Assembly (NCBI GenBank): GCA_020426085.1
Contig: JAGQQP010000034.1
Span: forward strand, 1-15,684
Length of the DNA: 15,684 nt
Reading direction: 5' to 3'
From: Planctomycetaceae bacterium
GTDB taxonomy: Bacteria > Planctomycetota > Planctomycetia > Planctomycetales > Planctomycetaceae
In this document: piece by piece, positions 14,518-15,684 of the stretch
Layout: every line of letters starts with the position of its first letter
How positions within the stretch are numbered: position 1 is the stretch's first letter
The notes under the pieces: model-generated
What the model saw: the letters and a program-made list of their open reading frames with translations, nothing else
Told to the model about the DNA's origin: nothing
Database searches by the model: none
Program-made: the position numbers and the translations under genes

Positions 14518-15684
14518 ATGTTTCGAGTTTTAGGCAACATTGTAGTCCGTTACTGGCAAGTCATTCTTGTGTGCTGGGTTGTGGCAGTAGCAGGGATCTC
14601 TTACGTCGCACCGGAATGGTCTTCGGTGGTACAGAACGGCGAATTTGCATTTCTCCCCGCTGACTCTCCCAGTCTGCAAGGCGAGAAACTGTTCAAGCGC
14701 GCCTTCCCCGATGATCTGCTGGCCAGCAGCATTGTGATCGTCGTACGTCGTGAACACGGCGACCAGGGACTTCGCCCGCAAGACCTCAAATTTATTGAGG
14801 ACACTCTCAAACCACAACTTGAAAATATTGTGGAAGAACAGGGAGGCTATGCCACCGAGAACATAGAACAGGGTGAAGTATCGAAAAAATCGAATATCTC
14901 ACGCATTCGAACTTATACCGATAAATCGATCGGCGATCTGCTGCAGAGCGAAGATAACAAAGCCTCGCTGGTCATCGTAGAACTCTCGACAGAATTTCTG
15001 GATCAGAGTAATGCAAAAACCGTTGAGAGCATTGAAAATCTCCTCAAAAATGATGAATTCAAAAAGTCGATTCAGCCCGGCCTCGATATCACACTCAGTG
15101 GCATCGCCACTGTGGGCCGCGATATGATTCGGGCGGCAAACCAGAGTGCTGAAGCAACCGAGCTCTGGACGGTACTGCTGGTAATTATGCTGCTGATCAT
15201 CATTTATCGCGCTCCCATTCTGGCTTTGATTCCGCTGTTCACAGTCTTCGTCTCGGTCAAAATCGCACTCTCCGTTCTGGCAATTCTGGGAGACTGGGGC
15301 TGGGTCGGTCTGTTCTCCGGCATCGAAGTCTACGTCACCGTCATTCTCTACGGCGCGGGAGTCGACTACTGTCTGTTCCTGATCGCCCGCCACAGGGAGG
15401 AACTGGACAAGGAATGCACCTTCAAGGAAGCCATTTCCAACTCCATCGCTACTGTCGGTGCTGCTCTGGCAGCCAGTGCGGGGACCACGATGTGCGGAAT
15501 TGGCATGATGGTCTTTGCAGAGTTCGGCAAGTTCCAGCAGGCCGGCATCGCCATGGCGCTCAGTCTGTTCTTCGTACTGCTTGCTTCCCTCACACTTTCA
15601 CCGGCACTGCTCTGTCTCGCCGGTCGTTTTGCCTACTGGCCGCAAACATTCAATGAACGCGTCGCGATTTCCGCCGGCTGGCTG
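14518..15684 (+). CDS. MMPL/RND-family transporter (3' end outside window)
   Basis: 389 residues of an inner-membrane MMPL-type (PF03176) exporter; the frame is open at the window edge. Helix 1 spans about 11-31, followed by a roughly 185-residue extracytoplasmic porter loop, then a cluster of helices from about 217 onwards. The family signature GAGVDYCLFLIARHREEL begins at residue 279, with Asp283-Tyr284 forming the conserved proton-relay pair in helix 4. Further helices follow at about 300-320 and 343-365. Full members are around 700-1100 residues with two such halves, so about half is missing. No ribosome-binding site is evident before the ATG at 14518. Relatives move lipids, hopanoids or siderophores; cargo cannot be told here. 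The gene is divergent from the C45 hydrolase gene. Confidence 0.9.
   Translation, partial: MFRVLGNIVVRYWQVILVCWVVAVAGISYVAPEWSSVVQNGEFAFLPADSPSLQGEKLFKRAFPDDLLASSIVIVVRREHGDQGLRPQDLKFIEDTLKPQLENIVEEQGGYATENIEQGEVSKKSNISRIRTYTDKSIGDLLQSEDNKASLVIVELSTEFLDQSNAKTVESIENLLKNDEFKKSIQPGLDITLSGIATVGRDMIRAANQSAEATELWTVLLVIMLLIIIYRAPILALIPLFTVFVSVKIALSVLAILGDWGWVGLFSGIEVYVTVILYGAGVDYCLFLIARHREELDKECTFKEAISNSIATVGAALAASAGTTMCGIGMMVFAEFGKFQQAGIAMALSLFFVLLASLTLSPALLCLAGRFAYWPQTFNERVAISAGWL

Noticed and set aside
14899..15393. 164-codon minus-strand frame
   Set aside because: Antisense shadow of the MMPL transporter; low-complexity Asp/Gln/Asn sequence typical of reversed codons.
1..15684. CRISPR array, tRNA, rRNA, insertion sequence, phage or toxin-antitoxin genes
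   Set aside because: Looked for spaced direct repeats, tRNA-like cloverleaf ends, transposase motifs and short paired genes; none seen.

Overview
The window looks like a chromosomal segment of a planctomycete, with Gimesia-type relatives the best guess. The reasons are a secreted DUF1080 protein paired with a Tat-exported Gfo/Idh/MocA oxidoreductase, two Tyr/Pro/Gln-rich exported proteins of a kind I associate with that phylum, a C45-type secreted Ntn hydrolase, and mid-range GC. The lineage is inferred from gene content; there is no rRNA or marker gene to confirm it. No tRNA, rRNA, CRISPR array, insertion sequence or phage gene is visible. Base composition and codon use look even, so nothing points to recent horizontal transfer.

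Layout, left to right. Positions 1-1613 (minus) hold the N-terminal 537 codons of a CpaC/RcpA-like secretin whose 3' end is outside the window. Positions 2077-2670 (minus) and 3149-3769 (plus) are divergent genes for small exported low-complexity proteins. mtnA (methionine salvage, minus) follows at 3787-4869. A two-gene plus-strand operon at 5196-7202 encodes an exported DUF1080 (3-keto-glycoside hydrolase family) protein and a Tat-signal Gfo/Idh/MocA oxidoreductase, closed by a textbook intrinsic terminator. An unrecognised four-helix membrane protein lies at 7715-8218.

On the minus strand come a polyprenyl-phosphate sugar-1-phosphate transferase (8240-9103) with an unusual DRR-rich charged insertion, and an alpha-glucan phosphorylase (9402-11555) with its own strong hairpin terminator. 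On the plus strand nnrD (12059-12940, metabolite repair) meets, tail to tail with a 16-bp gap, a secreted C45 Ntn hydrolase on the minus strand (12957-14171). The window ends inside an MMPL/RND-type transporter (14518 onwards, plus).

Most genes are single transcription units separated by 300-500 bp gaps; the DUF1080/oxidoreductase pair is the only clear operon. The strongest functional hypothesis is that this pair oxidises a glycoside at C3 and then cleaves it outside the cytoplasm. The window otherwise mixes cell-envelope functions (secretin, sugar transferase, MMPL, exported proteins) with housekeeping metabolism (mtnA, glgP, nnrD). I found no clearly new multi-gene system. The most unusual items are the sugar-transferase insertion, the exported keto-glycoside pair and the orphan membrane protein.
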